A stretch of DNA of 64,000 bases, taken from contig NZ_JODM01000013.1 in the NCBI RefSeq assembly GCF_000717995.1, positions 62,001 to 126,000 on the forward strand, written 5' to 3'. Source of the stretch: Streptomyces violaceorubidus (GTDB lineage Bacteria > Actinomycetota > Actinomycetes > Streptomycetales > Streptomycetaceae). The notes below the pieces were generated by a model. The model did no database searches. It had not been told where the DNA came from and worked only from the letters and a program-made list of their open reading frames with translations. Shown here in pieces: positions 53,468 through 62,241 of this stretch. Position 1 is the stretch's first letter. The number at the start of each line of letters is the position of its first letter. A program made the translations under genes and the position numbers.

Positions 53468-54448
53468 GTGAACGACGGCGACGGGACGCCCGCGGCTGCG
53501 GGGCGGGTGAGGCGGTTCGGCCCCCTGGGCACGGCCTTGGTGATCATCCCGACCTACAACGAGGCGGAGAACATCAGGGCGATCGTCACGCGCGTGCGCG
53601 AGGCCGTCCCCGAGGCGCACGTCCTCGTGGCCGACGACAACAGCCCCGACGGCACCGGCAAGCTCGCCGACGAACTGGCGGCCGGCGACGACCACGTCCA
53701 GGTCATGCACCGCAAGGGCAAGGAAGGCCTGGGCGCCGCCTATCTCGCCGGTTTCCGCTGGGGCCTGGAGCACGGCTACGGCGTGCTGATCGAGATGGAC
53801 GCCGACGGCTCCCACCAGCCCGAGGAACTGCCCCGCCTGCTGACCGCCCTCAAGGGCGCGGACCTGGTGCTCGGTTCCCGCTGGGTGCCCGGCGGCCGGG
53901 TGGTGAACTGGCCCAAGTCCCGCGAGATCATCTCGCGCGGCGGCAGCATGTACTCGCGGATCGCGCTCGATCTGCCGCTGCGCGACATCACCGGCGGCTA
54001 CCGCGCCTTCCGCCGCGAGACCCTGGAAGGGCTCGGGCTGGAGGAGGTCGCCTCCCAGGGGTACTGCTTCCAGGTCGACCTCGCGCGCCGCGCCATCAAG
54101 GCCGGCTACCACGTCGTGGAAGTGCCGATCACCTTCGTGGAGCGCGAACTCGGCGACTCCAAGATGAGCCGCGACATCCTGGTGGAGGCCCTGTGGCGGG
54201 TCACCACCTGGGGCGTGGGGGAGAGGGTCGGCAAGGTCCTGGGCCGCGACCGGCGGCCCGGCACGGCGGCCGACAGGCAGACGGCCGACGGGCAGGCGCC
54301 CCCCGGCGACGAGACCGCGAAGTCCGGTAACGGGTCCGCGAAGTCCGTCGACGAGTCGGCGAAGTCCGGTGAAGAGTCGGCGAAGTCCGTCGACGGGGAG
54401 GCGAAGTCCGGCGAAGAGTCGGCCAAGGCGTCCGACGCCAAGGCCTGA
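53468..54448 (+). CDS. ppm1: Polyprenol-phosphate mannose synthase (GT2)
   Basis: Transfers mannose from GDP-mannose to polyprenol phosphate, giving the donor used by protein O-mannosyltransferase at the membrane. In S. coelicolor Ppm is required for glycoprotein-dependent phage infection and glycosylation. The 326-residue protein has ALVIIPTYNEAENIRAIVTR, VLVADDNSPDGTGKLADELA, VLIEMDADGSHQPEELPRLL (DAD metal site) and FVERELGDSKMSRDILVEAL. There is no membrane domain, unlike mycobacterial fusions, which also carry Lnt. After about residue 265 the protein is a tail of seven-residue repeats. I chose GTG 53468, with AAGGGG upstream. Confidence 0.93.
   Translation: MNDGDGTPAAAGRVRRFGPLGTALVIIPTYNEAENIRAIVTRVREAVPEAHVLVADDNSPDGTGKLADELAAGDDHVQVMHRKGKEGLGAAYLAGFRWGLEHGYGVLIEMDADGSHQPEELPRLLTALKGADLVLGSRWVPGGRVVNWPKSREIISRGGSMYSRIALDLPLRDITGGYRAFRRETLEGLGLEEVASQGYCFQVDLARRAIKAGYHVVEVPITFVERELGDSKMSRDILVEALWRVTTWGVGERVGKVLGRDRRPGTAADRQTADGQAPPGDETAKSGNGSAKSVDESAKSGEESAKSVDGEAKSGEESAKASDAKA
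54317..54442 (+). repeat. 21-bp coding repeat, six copies, in the ppm1 tail
   Basis: GCGAAGTCCG recurs at 54317, 54338, 54359, 54380 and 54401, and a diverged copy starts at 54422: an exact 21-base period, keeping frame. It encodes the heptad AKSxxxS, as in SAKSVDESAKSGEESAKS, a Lys/Glu/Ser-rich, probably disordered tail. Confidence 0.9.
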
Positions 54449-54494
54449 CCACCCGCTGATGCCGGACTGAACCGGGGCCAGGCACACTGGGAGT

Positions 54495-55079
54495 ATGACG
54501 ACTGGCGCCCAGACCCCCAGGTCCCCTGCCCGGCCTCCGCGCTCCCGGCTGCGCACCTTCCTGCCGCTGGGCGTCGCCGCCTGGCTCGTGCTGGAGATCT
54601 GGCTGCTGACCGTGGTCGCGGGGGCGTCCAGCGGCTTCGTGGTCTTCCTGCTCCTGGTCGCCGGCGTGGTCCTCGGCTCCGTGGTCATCAAGGCGGCGGG
54701 CCGCCGGGCCTTCCGCAACCTCACGCAGACCCTTGACCAGCAGCAGTCGGCCACGCGGTCCGGCATCCCGCCCGAGGCCCGTCCGAACAGCGAGGGCAAC
54801 GGCCTGATGATGCTGGGCGGGCTGCTCCTGATCCTGCCCGGACTGATCTCGGACACGCTGGGCCTGCTCATGCTGCTGCCCCCGGTGCAGAAGGCCGTCG
54901 GCCGGTACGCCCAGCGGACGGTGGAGCGCAAGCTCCGGGAGGCCTCTCCCGGCACCCTGGGCGACGCCTTCCACCAGGCCCGGATGCACCGCCCGGACGG
55001 CAAGGTGGTCCAGGGCGAGGTCATACGGGACGATCCGGACGACGCCCCGCAGGACCCCCGTCCGCCACTGACGCGCTGA
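54495..55079 (+). CDS. fxsA: FxsA family membrane protein
   Basis: A 194-residue membrane protein of the FxsA family (named after E. coli FxsA, suppressor of F exclusion of phage T7). It has FLPLGVAAWLVLEIWLLTVV, GFVVFLLLVAGVVLGSVVIK and, after a loop, LMMLGGLLLILPGLISDTLG, the family's most typical segment. The C-terminal 60 residues are polar. ATG 54495 lies 46 bases after ppm1, so co-transcription is likely. Biochemical role unknown. Confidence 0.92.
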   Translation: MTTGAQTPRSPARPPRSRLRTFLPLGVAAWLVLEIWLLTVVAGASSGFVVFLLLVAGVVLGSVVIKAAGRRAFRNLTQTLDQQQSATRSGIPPEARPNSEGNGLMMLGGLLLILPGLISDTLGLLMLLPPVQKAVGRYAQRTVERKLREASPGTLGDAFHQARMHRPDGKVVQGEVIRDDPDDAPQDPRPPLTR

Positions 55080-55119
55080 GTCTCCGCCTCCTGCCGGGGG
55101 TGGCCCCGGGACAGGACAA

Positions 55120-55163
55120 AACCGCGGGTGCCGTACATGAAGCCATGTACGGCACCCGCGGTT
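55120..55163. terminator. Perfect bidirectional terminator between fxsA and rbpA
   Basis: A 20-bp perfect inverted repeat (55120-55139 with 55144-55163), 4-base loop, with AAAA on the left edge (a U tract for minus-strand transcripts). It lies between convergent fxsA and rbpA and should end both. Confidence 0.92.
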
Positions 55164-55191
55164 GTTCGGTTGTGTCGCCTACGGTTTCCCG

Positions 55192-55566
55192 CTACGCACT
55201 CTTGCGGCTGTCTCGCGGATGGACCGCGATGTTCATCGCGCCGGAGCGCAGAACGGCCAGCCGCTCCTCGAGGACCTCTTCGAGCTCCTCGCGGGTGCGG
55301 CGCTCCATCAGCATGTCCCAGTGCGTACGCGCGGGCTTGGCCTTCTTCTCCTCAGGGCCGTCGCCGTCAACCAGGAGTGCCTGGGCCCCGCAGACCTTGC
55401 ACTCCCACTCCGGCGGAATCTCCGCCTCGACCGAGAAGGGCATCTCGAATCGATGCCCCTTCTCGCATGCGTACTCCACGGCCTGGCGCGGGGCCAGGTC
55501 GATGCCGCGGTCCGTCTCGTAGCTGGTCACCACGAGGCGCGTGCCGCGAAGAGCTCGCTCACTCAT
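55192..55566 (-). CDS. rbpA: RNA polymerase-binding protein RbpA
   Basis: An actinobacterial transcription factor that binds RNA polymerase and the primary sigma factor, stabilises open complexes and supports growth and rifampicin tolerance. The 124-residue protein has the N-terminal tail (SERALRGTRLVVTSYETDRG), the core with zinc-type residues (YACEKGHRFEMPFSVEAEIP and EWECKVCGAQALLVDGDG) and the sigma-interacting C-terminal helix (RTREELEEVLEERLAVLR). The start is ATG 55566, with GGGAGGC upstream. A SigR-type promoter lies 62-88 bases before it. Confidence 0.97.
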   Translation of the reverse strand: MSERALRGTRLVVTSYETDRGIDLAPRQAVEYACEKGHRFEMPFSVEAEIPPEWECKVCGAQALLVDGDGPEEKKAKPARTHWDMLMERRTREELEEVLEERLAVLRSGAMNIAVHPRDSRKSA

Positions 55567-55627
55567 GAATCGTGCCTCCCGGGCTTGTCGCCCACAGGAC
55601 AGGTGTCGCTGTCGTCGTCATCCGGTC

Positions 55628-55654
55628 AACGTCCGGGCGGCGGTAAAGATTCCC
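55628..55654 (-). promoter_or_regulatory. SigR-dependent promoter of rbpA
   Basis: On the minus strand GGGAAT (55654-55649) and GTT (55630-55628) are separated by exactly 18 bases, the consensus for the thiol-stress sigma factor SigR (GGAAT-N18-GTT). rbpA is a known SigR target in S. coelicolor, so a match is expected and supports the assignment. Transcription would start about 60 bases before the rbpA ATG. Confidence 0.88.
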
Positions 55655-55843
55655 GTCCCGACTCCCGATCCGGGCCCTGCGTCGCCGTCGCAGCCGCAGC
55701 CTTGCAACCAGTGCAGTACCCGCCGACGTCCGGTTTGTCACCTCTGCTGGCAGATGTGACATAGCGATTCGGCACCTTTGACGCGCAGTAACGGTACGCC
55801 TGGCAGGCCAAACGCGTACACTACAGCCCTTTCGCGCCGAGTG

Positions 55844-57199
55844 CTAAATCCTTTCGGGAACCGGATTTCCCGCGTCGCCGATCGCCCGCCGCACCGGGAC
55901 CCGCGCGAGCAGCACGAACCCGAGGACGAAGAACACCACCAGCGAGATGATCGCGTCCCGGTAGCTCCCGGTGAGCTGGTAGGTCAGCCCGAAGAGCAGC
56001 GGCCCCAGCCAGCTCATCCCGCGGTCGCTCAGCTCGTACGCCGAGAAGTACTCGGCCTCCTTGCCCGGCGGGACCAGGTGGGAGAACAAGGAGCGGGAGA
56101 GCGCCTGGCTGCCGCCCAGGACGAGCCCGATCCCGGCGGCCAGCACGAAGAACCACGCGGGTGCGCCGGCCGGCAGGAAGTACCCGGCCGCGAGGGTCAC
56201 CGTCCAGGCGACCAGCGAGCCGAGGATGGTGCGCTTGGCCCCGTATCTGCGGGCCAGCCGGCCCAGCGCCAACGCGCCCGCCACCGCCAGCACCTGGACG
56301 AGGAGCACCGCCACGATCAGCGTGGACTGCCCGAGCTCCAGTTCCTCGGAACCGTAGACCGAGGCCTGGGAGATCACCGTCTGGATGCCGTCGTTGTAGA
56401 CGAGGTACGCCAGCAGGAAGGCCAGCGTCAGCGGGCGGCGCCGCATGTCCCGGACGGTCGCCGCGAGCTGCCGGAAGCCGGGCAGCGCCGACTCCCGGGC
56501 CGCCGCGCGCCGATCGCGCAGCCGCCGGAGCGGGATGAGCGCGAAGGCGCCCCACCACAGGCCCGCCGAGGCCAGGCAGATGCGGACCGCCGCGCTCTCG
56601 CTCAACCCGAAGGAGTCGTGGCCGGTGTAGAGGATCAGGTTGACGACCAGGACCAGGGCGCCGGCCGCGTAGCCGAAGGCCCAGCCTCGGGAGGAGACCG
56701 CGTCGCGCTCCTCGGGCGGGGCGATCTGGGGCAGGTAGGAGTTGTAGAGCATCATCGCGACCGACTGGGCCGCGTTGGCGACGACCAGGAGCAGGCCGCC
56801 CAACAGGTAGCGGTCCCCGTCGAGGAAGAACATGCCGGTCGTGGCCGCGGCGCCGGTGTACGCGGCGGCGGCCAGCAGCGGCTTCTTGCGGCCCGAGCGG
56901 TCCGCGGCGGCGCCCACCAGGGGCATCACCAGCACCGCCAAGATCACCGACAGCGACACCGAGTACGCGAAGAACGACCCGGCGCGCACCGGTATGCCCA
57001 GGGGGTGGACGTAGCCGTCCGCGTCCGCCGCCGATTCGGCGACCGAGGTCAGATAGGGGCCCAGGAACACGGTGAGCACGCTCGTCGAGTAGACGGAGCA
57101 CGCCCAGTCGTAGAAGTACCAGCCGCGTTGCTCGCGCCGCCGTTCGGCGGCCGGGTCGGCCCCGTCCGCCGTGGCCGTCCGCAGGGTGTCGGTGCCCAC
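55844..57199 (-). CDS. MFS transporter, UMF1/Atg22-like
   Basis: A 451-residue membrane protein. The start RRREQRGWYFYDWACSVYST and VLTVFLGPYLTSVAE are typical of the UMF1/Atg22-like branch of the major facilitator superfamily. Later LLAYLVYNDGIQTVISQASV and GLVLGGSQALSRSLFSHLVP are the family's internal signature. Transport substrate unknown. I chose GTG 57199, which has GAGGG just upstream; GTG 57229 is an alternative. A GDPD gene ends 54 bases upstream, suggesting an operon of three genes on this strand. Confidence 0.9.
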   Translation of the reverse strand: MGTDTLRTATADGADPAAERRREQRGWYFYDWACSVYSTSVLTVFLGPYLTSVAESAADADGYVHPLGIPVRAGSFFAYSVSLSVILAVLVMPLVGAAADRSGRKKPLLAAAAYTGAAATTGMFFLDGDRYLLGGLLLVVANAAQSVAMMLYNSYLPQIAPPEERDAVSSRGWAFGYAAGALVLVVNLILYTGHDSFGLSESAAVRICLASAGLWWGAFALIPLRRLRDRRAAARESALPGFRQLAATVRDMRRRPLTLAFLLAYLVYNDGIQTVISQASVYGSEELELGQSTLIVAVLLVQVLAVAGALALGRLARRYGAKRTILGSLVAWTVTLAAGYFLPAGAPAWFFVLAAGIGLVLGGSQALSRSLFSHLVPPGKEAEYFSAYELSDRGMSWLGPLLFGLTYQLTGSYRDAIISLVVFFVLGFVLLARVPVRRAIGDAGNPVPERI

Positions 57200-57252
57200 C
57201 GTGCCCTCGCTCTTCCCGTGAACGCGCACCGTCCCCGGGGCGCGGCCGGGTC

Positions 57253-58020
57253 TCATCCCCAGGCGCCGCGGTCCTCCATGACCTTGCGCAGTGTGTCGAT
57301 GTGATCGGTCATGATGCCATCCACTCCCAGGTCCAGGAGCCGGTGCATGCGGTCCGCGTCGTTGACCGTCCAGACGTGCACCTGCAGCCCGCGCGCGTGG
57401 GCGGCGCGCACGAACCGGTGATCCACCACAGGGATGCCCGACTGCGCCTCGGGGACCTGCGCGGCCACCGCCGAGCGGCGGAGCGCGGCCGGTACGCCCC
57501 AGGAGCGCAGCCGCAGGCCGAGGACACCCCGGGTGCCGTACGAGGTGGCCAGGCGTGGGCCCGCGAGTCGCTGGGCGCGGACGACGCGGGCCTCGGAGAA
57601 CGAGCCGACGCAGATCCGGTCCCAGGCGTTGGTCCGGTCGATCAGTTCCAGGAGGGGCAGCAGTGCGGGCTCCGCCTTCACGTCGATGTTCCAGCGCACC
57701 TCGGGGAAGGTCTCCAGGAGCTCCTCGAAGAGCGGCACCGGTTCCCGGCCCGCCACGCGCGCGTGGCGCACGGTCTCCCACGGCAGGTCGGCGATCCGCC
57801 CGGCCCCGTCCGTCACCCGGTCCAGGGTGGCGTCGTGGAAGGCGACGAGCTTCCCGTCCCGCGTGGCGTGCACGTCGGTCTCGATGTACCGGTAGCCCGC
57901 CTCGACCGCGCGGCGGAACTGCCGCAGCGTGTTCTCCAGGCCGTCCGCCGCCCCGCCCCGGTGGGCGAACGGGATCGGACCGGGGTGGTCGAGGTAGGGG
58001 TGGCGTATCGGCGTGGTCAC
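57253..58020 (-). CDS. Glycerophosphodiester phosphodiesterase
   Basis: A 255-residue GDPD-family TIM barrel that splits glycerophosphodiesters to glycerol-3-phosphate and an alcohol. It has PIPFAHRGGAADGLENTL (first catalytic His and Arg-Gly-Gly-x-Glu), YRYIETDVHATRDGKLVAFH (metal Glu/Asp plus second His) and RWNIDVKAEPAL. C-terminal HVWTVNDADRMHRLLDLGVD also fits. No signal peptide, so cytoplasmic. GTG 58020 overlaps the stop of the preceding YitT-like gene by four bases. Confidence 0.94.
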   Translation of the reverse strand: MTTPIRHPYLDHPGPIPFAHRGGAADGLENTLRQFRRAVEAGYRYIETDVHATRDGKLVAFHDATLDRVTDGAGRIADLPWETVRHARVAGREPVPLFEELLETFPEVRWNIDVKAEPALLPLLELIDRTNAWDRICVGSFSEARVVRAQRLAGPRLATSYGTRGVLGLRLRSWGVPAALRRSAVAAQVPEAQSGIPVVDHRFVRAAHARGLQVHVWTVNDADRMHRLLDLGVDGIMTDHIDTLRKVMEDRGAWG

Positions 58021-58703
58021 CGACGCAGTATCGCGCGCCGCGGCCGACCCGCGGCAACCACCGTGCTGCCGTGCGGTGACGGCGGCACGGCGAACACACG
58101 CAGGAACACCTGGGCGAGCGGGCCGATCGACAGGGCGTAGAGCAGGGTCCCCAGGCCGACCGTGCCGCCGAGGGCGAAGCCCGTCACCACGACGGCGATC
58201 TCGACGGCCGTCCGCACCAGACGCACCGAGAGCCCCGTGCGCCGGTTCAGCCCCGTCATCAGGCCGTCGCGCGGGCCCGGACCGAAGCGTGCGGCGATGT
58301 ACAGCCCGGTCGCCGCGCCGTTGAGGACGATGCCCGCCACCATCGCGGCGATCCGCGGCGTCCAGCCGTGGGCGTCCGGGACGAGGCCCAGCGTGGCGTC
58401 CATCGCCGCGCCGATCACGAGCACGTTGGAGACGGTGCCCAGGCCCGGCCGCTGGCGCAGCGGAATCCACAGCAGCAGGACCGCCGCGCCCACGATGGTC
58501 AGCACCACGCCCATCGACAGCCCGGTGTGCTCCGCGAGGCCCTGGTGCAGCACGTTCCACGGTTCGAGGCCGAGTCCGGACCTGACCAGCAGGGCCGAAC
58601 TCGCGCCGTAGAGCACGAGACCGCCGTAGAGCTGGGTGAGCCGCCGCGCGAGGCGCCCGGACCGCCCGGTCTGCCCGGCCTCCCCGGTCTGCATGGTCTG
58701 CAT
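58017..58703 (-). CDS. YczE/YyaS/YitT family membrane protein
   Basis: A 228-residue membrane protein with five to six hydrophobic helices: LYGGLVLYGASSALLVRSGL, then GLEPWNVLHQGLAEHTGLSM, VVLTIVGAAVLLLWIPLRQR, FGPGPRDGLMTGLNRRTGLS. The GLEPWNVLHQG segment is typical of YczE-like proteins. ATG 58703 is followed by an adjacent ATG 58694, and both lie in a short repeat (GCAGACCAT twice). Role unknown. It is divergent from the MocR-type regulator and translationally coupled to GDPD (GTGA overlap). Confidence 0.87.
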   Translation of the reverse strand: MQTMQTGEAGQTGRSGRLARRLTQLYGGLVLYGASSALLVRSGLGLEPWNVLHQGLAEHTGLSMGVVLTIVGAAVLLLWIPLRQRPGLGTVSNVLVIGAAMDATLGLVPDAHGWTPRIAAMVAGIVLNGAATGLYIAARFGPGPRDGLMTGLNRRTGLSVRLVRTAVEIAVVVTGFALGGTVGLGTLLYALSIGPLAQVFLRVFAVPPSPHGSTVVAAGRPRRAILRR

Positions 58704-58821
58704 GGTCTGCCTGGACAAGAGTCCCCCCTGGGCCGTGGTAGTGGACTGCCACGTGACACTGTGTGGCTTGAGAAGTACGGTGAACCATGGCCAATTCGGG
58801 GAAGGTGGACTGATTTTCTTG

Positions 58822-60327
58822 GTGCAGTGGACCTCGGCCGTGGGGGCGGGGCAGCTCGCCCGGCTGCTCGGCTCCCAGCAGGACCGCCCGGCCGGGCCCG
58901 GCACGCGCCGCCCGCCGGCCTACCGCGCGCTCGCCGACGGCATCCGGCTGCTCGTGCTGGAGGGCCGCGTCCCGGTGGCCGCCCGGCTGCCCGCCGAACG
59001 GGAGCTGGCCCTCGCCCTGACCGTCAGCCGCACCACCGTCGCCGCCGCCTACGAGGCGCTGCGTGCCGAGGGCTTCCTGGAGTCCCGGCGGGGCGCGGGC
59101 AGCTGGACGGCGGTACCGGCCGGGAACCCGTTGCCGGCCCGCGGTCTCGAGCCGCTGCCGCCGGAGGCCCTCGGCTCGGTGATAGACCTGGGCTGCGCGG
59201 CGCTGCCCGCACCCGAGCCCTGGCTCACCCGCGCGGTGCAGGGCGCCCTGGAGGAACTGCCGCCGTACGCGCACACCCACGGCGACTACCCGGCCGGGCT
59301 GCCCGCGCTGCGCGCGATGATCGCCGAGCGCTACACCGCGCGGGGCATCCCCACCATGCCCGAGCAGATCATGGTGACCACGGGGGCCATGGGCGCGATC
59401 GACGCCATCTGCCACCTCTTCGGGGGACGCGGCGAGCGCATCGCCGTGGAGTCCCCGTCCTACGCCAACATCCTCCAGCTGATGCGCGAGGCCGGTGCCC
59501 GGCTGGTGCCCGTCGCGATGGCCGAGGGGCTCACCGGCTGGGACGTGGACCGCTGGCGCCAGGTGCTCCGCGACGCCGCGCCCCGCATCGCCTACGTCGT
59601 CGCCGACTTCCACAACCCGACCGGCGCGCTCGCCGACGAAGACCAGCGGCGGCGGCTGGTGGACGCCGCCAGGTCCGCGGGCACGGTGCTCGTGGCCGAC
59701 GAGACGATGAGCGAGCTGTGGCTGGACGACGACGTCGAGATGCCGCGCCCCGTGTGCGCCTTCGACCCGGCGGGGTCCACCGTGATCACCGTCGGCTCCG
59801 CGAGCAAGGCCTTCTGGGCCGGGATGCGCATCGGCTGGGTCCGCGCCGCGCCCGACGTGATCCGCAGCCTGGTCGCCGCGCGGGCGTACGCCGACCTGGG
59901 CACGCCGGTGCTGGAGCAGCTGGCGGTGAACTGGCTGTTCAGCACCGGCGGCTGGGAGCAGGCCGTGACGGTGCGCCGCGAACAGGCCCGGCAGAACCGG
60001 GACGAGCTGGTGGCGGCGGTACGGCGGGAGCTGCCGGACTGGGAGTTCGAGGTGCCCCGGGGCGGGCTCACCCTGTGGGTACGGACCGGGGGCCTGTCGG
60101 GTTCCCGGCTCGCCGAGGCGGGGGAGCGGGTGGGCGTCCGTGTTCCGTCCGGGCCGCGCTTCGGGGTCGACGGTGCCTTCGAGGGGTACGTCCGGCTGCC
60201 GTTCACGGTCGGCGGCGCGGTGGCCGAGGAAGCGGCGGCACGACTGGCCGCCGCGGCCCGGCTGGTGGAGAGCGGGGGCGGCGTCGTCGGTGGCGGCGGT
60301 GAGGCACCGCGGACCTTCGTGGCTTAG
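58822..60327 (+). CDS. MocR-type GntR/aminotransferase regulator
   Basis: A 501-residue MocR-family regulator: GntR winged helix (PPAYRALADGIRLLVLEGRV; RLPAERELALALTVSRTTVA, residues about 56-75) fused to a fold-type I aminotransferase-like domain. In the latter N265 (DFHNPTG) and the PLP lysine K329 (VGSASKAFWAG) are present. Such regulators use PLP and often control B6 or amino-acid genes. GTG 58822 follows a TTG and lies about 13 bases after GGAAGGTGG. It is divergent from the YitT-like gene, which it may regulate. Confidence 0.9.
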   Translation: MQWTSAVGAGQLARLLGSQQDRPAGPGTRRPPAYRALADGIRLLVLEGRVPVAARLPAERELALALTVSRTTVAAAYEALRAEGFLESRRGAGSWTAVPAGNPLPARGLEPLPPEALGSVIDLGCAALPAPEPWLTRAVQGALEELPPYAHTHGDYPAGLPALRAMIAERYTARGIPTMPEQIMVTTGAMGAIDAICHLFGGRGERIAVESPSYANILQLMREAGARLVPVAMAEGLTGWDVDRWRQVLRDAAPRIAYVVADFHNPTGALADEDQRRRLVDAARSAGTVLVADETMSELWLDDDVEMPRPVCAFDPAGSTVITVGSASKAFWAGMRIGWVRAAPDVIRSLVAARAYADLGTPVLEQLAVNWLFSTGGWEQAVTVRREQARQNRDELVAAVRRELPDWEFEVPRGGLTLWVRTGGLSGSRLAEAGERVGVRVPSGPRFGVDGAFEGYVRLPFTVGGAVAEEAAARLAAAARLVESGGGVVGGGGEAPRTFVA

Positions 60328-60392
60328 GACCGTGGTGTACTCCGCCGGCGACGGCGGGCGGCCGGGACGCTGACCCGCGGAGGGTGCGCGAG

Positions 60393-60427
60393 GGCCGGGG
60401 CTGGGCGGTGGGTGCGCCGCCCCGGCC
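60393..60427. terminator. Hairpin between convergent MocR and FtsK-like genes
   Basis: GGCCGGGGC (60393-60401) and GCCCCGGCC (60419-60427), perfect over 9 bp with inner GGCGG/CCGCC support, 66 bases after the MocR-type gene and just before the end of the FtsK-like gene. No U tract. Confidence 0.55.
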
Positions 60428-60433
60428 GGGGCG

Positions 60434-62188
60434 TCAGGAGGTCTCCGCAGCGAGGGCCTCGGCGGGGACCGGCTCAGCGGGAGCCGGCTCGGTCGGTGTC
60501 CCCGCCGTCGGCTTCCGGGCCGTCACCGGGGTCGGCTCCGTCTCCGCCACGGTCTCCTGCGGCTCGCTCGCGGCCTCGCTGACCGGGGCTGCGTCCTTGC
60601 TCATGGAGACGGCCTTCGACTTCGCCTCGGCCTCGGCCTCCGCCTCCGGAGGAAGGGGCGCCTGCTCGCCGTCCGCCGGTGTCGTGCGCGGGGGGAGCAG
60701 GTCGAGCACCGCCTGCCGGTGTGCCTCGCTCGTCGCGTCGTCGTAGGGGTCGGGAGTGGCCGGGACCTGGAGGCGGTGCACCGGGCCGTTGCCCAGACGG
60801 GCGTATCCGCGCCCGGGCGGGACCTGGTCCAGGGGCGTGGTGTGCGGGGGAGCGCCCAACGCGTGCGCCAGTTCCTCGGCGGTGGCCGGGCCCAGCACGA
60901 CACGCGCGCGCGTGTGCTGGCGCACGGCGTCGGTGAGGCTGTCCAGGGCGTCCAGCTGGTCGGCGACGACCACCGTCACGTTCGCGGCCCGGCCGTGCCG
61001 CAGCGGGACCTGGAGCAGGGTCTGCGGGTCCCGGCGGCCGTCCGTGGTGGCGAGGTGGGTGAACGCGGTCGGACGGTCCAGGAAGACCCACAGGGGCCGC
61101 CGGGTGTCGTCCGGTGCCGCCAGACCCTGCTGGCGGGCCCGGTTCACGGAGATCAGCCGCCGTTCCGTCTCGGCGGCGGCCCACTCCAGACTGGTCAGGG
61201 CGCCGGTGAGGCCGCACTCCACGGCCAGGACGCCGTCCCGGCCCACCAGGCAGGCGTACTCCCCGGTGCCGCCGCCGTCGACGATCAGCAGGTCGCCGTG
61301 GTTCAGCGCCTGGAGGGCGACCGAGCGCAGCAGGGTGGACGTGCCGGTGCCGGGCTGCCCCAGGACCAGCAGGTGGGGCTCGGTCGAGCGGATGCCGGTG
61401 CGCCAGACGACCGGCGGTACGTCCCGCTGCTCCACGCCGTGGGTGAGCGGGAGCGTGCGCTGGACCCGGGTCGGGTCGGTGAAGCCGAGGACGGTCTCGC
61501 CGGGCGCCGTCACGAAGCGCTGGGCGGCGATGTCGGTGGGCAGCGCCGCGAGCACGTCGACGCAGAGGTGGTTGGCCTCCTCGTCCCACGTGAAGTGGTA
61601 CTCCCGGCCCCGGCCGGACTTCGCGGTGAGCAGGTGCTCGATCCGGGCCCGGGACTCCGCCTCGCCGTCGGTGAAGTAGGCGGGGTAGCGGATCACCAGG
61701 TGGGCGACGCGCCCGTCGTCGTCGAACTCGTACGCCGGGAACGCCTTCTCCCACCCGCCTCCGTGGGCGTACAGCGGGTCGGGGTCCTCCGCGAGGGAGA
61801 AGTACGGGACCAGTGCCTCGTAGAGCGACTGCAGGCGACTGGTCCGGGTGTCGTCGGTGCCCTCGGGCGCCGCCGGGGTGCGCTCCCTGCCCTGCCAGGC
61901 TGCCGCCGCCATCAGGGCGATGACGGCGAGCAGCGGGCCGTACGGCACGAGCGCCACCACCAGGACCACGGAGGCCACCAGGAACAGCAGCGCGCCGCGC
62001 CGGTCCTTGGGGGTCTCGGCCCATCTGCGCCGCGCGGCCGCGGCCAGTCGGCGCAGACCGCGGCCGATCGTGATCAGCGGCTGGAGGACGTCGGTGGCGC
62101 CGTCGGCCGCCGTCCGGGCCAGCTCCCGGCTCCGGGCGAGCTGTGCGCCGCCGTTGCTGAGAATGCGGGGGAGGGGCCGCCGGGCCAC
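60434..62188 (-). CDS. FtsK/SpoIIIE-like membrane ATPase with degenerate Walker A
   Basis: A 584-residue protein, related by position and sequence to what I recall as SCO1416. Residues about 66-96 are a hydrophobic hairpin (ALLFLVASVVLVVALVPYGP, LLAVIALMAAAAW). The cytosolic part has LLVLGQPGTGTSTLLRSVAL at 273-292, where the Walker A lysine is replaced by Thr (GQPGTGTST), and LLIVDGGGTGEYACL as a Walker B-like strand. The tail from about 515 is acidic and Pro/Glu/Ala-rich. Probable role in DNA or protein translocation is inferred. GTG 62188 has AGGAGG at the right distance. A 64-residue membrane protein gene lies just upstream. Confidence 0.82.
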   Translation of the reverse strand: MARRPLPRILSNGGAQLARSRELARTAADGATDVLQPLITIGRGLRRLAAAARRRWAETPKDRRGALLFLVASVVLVVALVPYGPLLAVIALMAAAAWQGRERTPAAPEGTDDTRTSRLQSLYEALVPYFSLAEDPDPLYAHGGGWEKAFPAYEFDDDGRVAHLVIRYPAYFTDGEAESRARIEHLLTAKSGRGREYHFTWDEEANHLCVDVLAALPTDIAAQRFVTAPGETVLGFTDPTRVQRTLPLTHGVEQRDVPPVVWRTGIRSTEPHLLVLGQPGTGTSTLLRSVALQALNHGDLLIVDGGGTGEYACLVGRDGVLAVECGLTGALTSLEWAAAETERRLISVNRARQQGLAAPDDTRRPLWVFLDRPTAFTHLATTDGRRDPQTLLQVPLRHGRAANVTVVVADQLDALDSLTDAVRQHTRARVVLGPATAEELAHALGAPPHTTPLDQVPPGRGYARLGNGPVHRLQVPATPDPYDDATSEAHRQAVLDLLPPRTTPADGEQAPLPPEAEAEAEAKSKAVSMSKDAAPVSEAASEPQETVAETEPTPVTARKPTAGTPTEPAPAEPVPAEALAAETS

Positions 62189-62241
62189 TGCTGCCTCCTG
62201 GAGGTGCGTACGTGCGGATGTCGGGCGGGGGGAGCGGGCCG

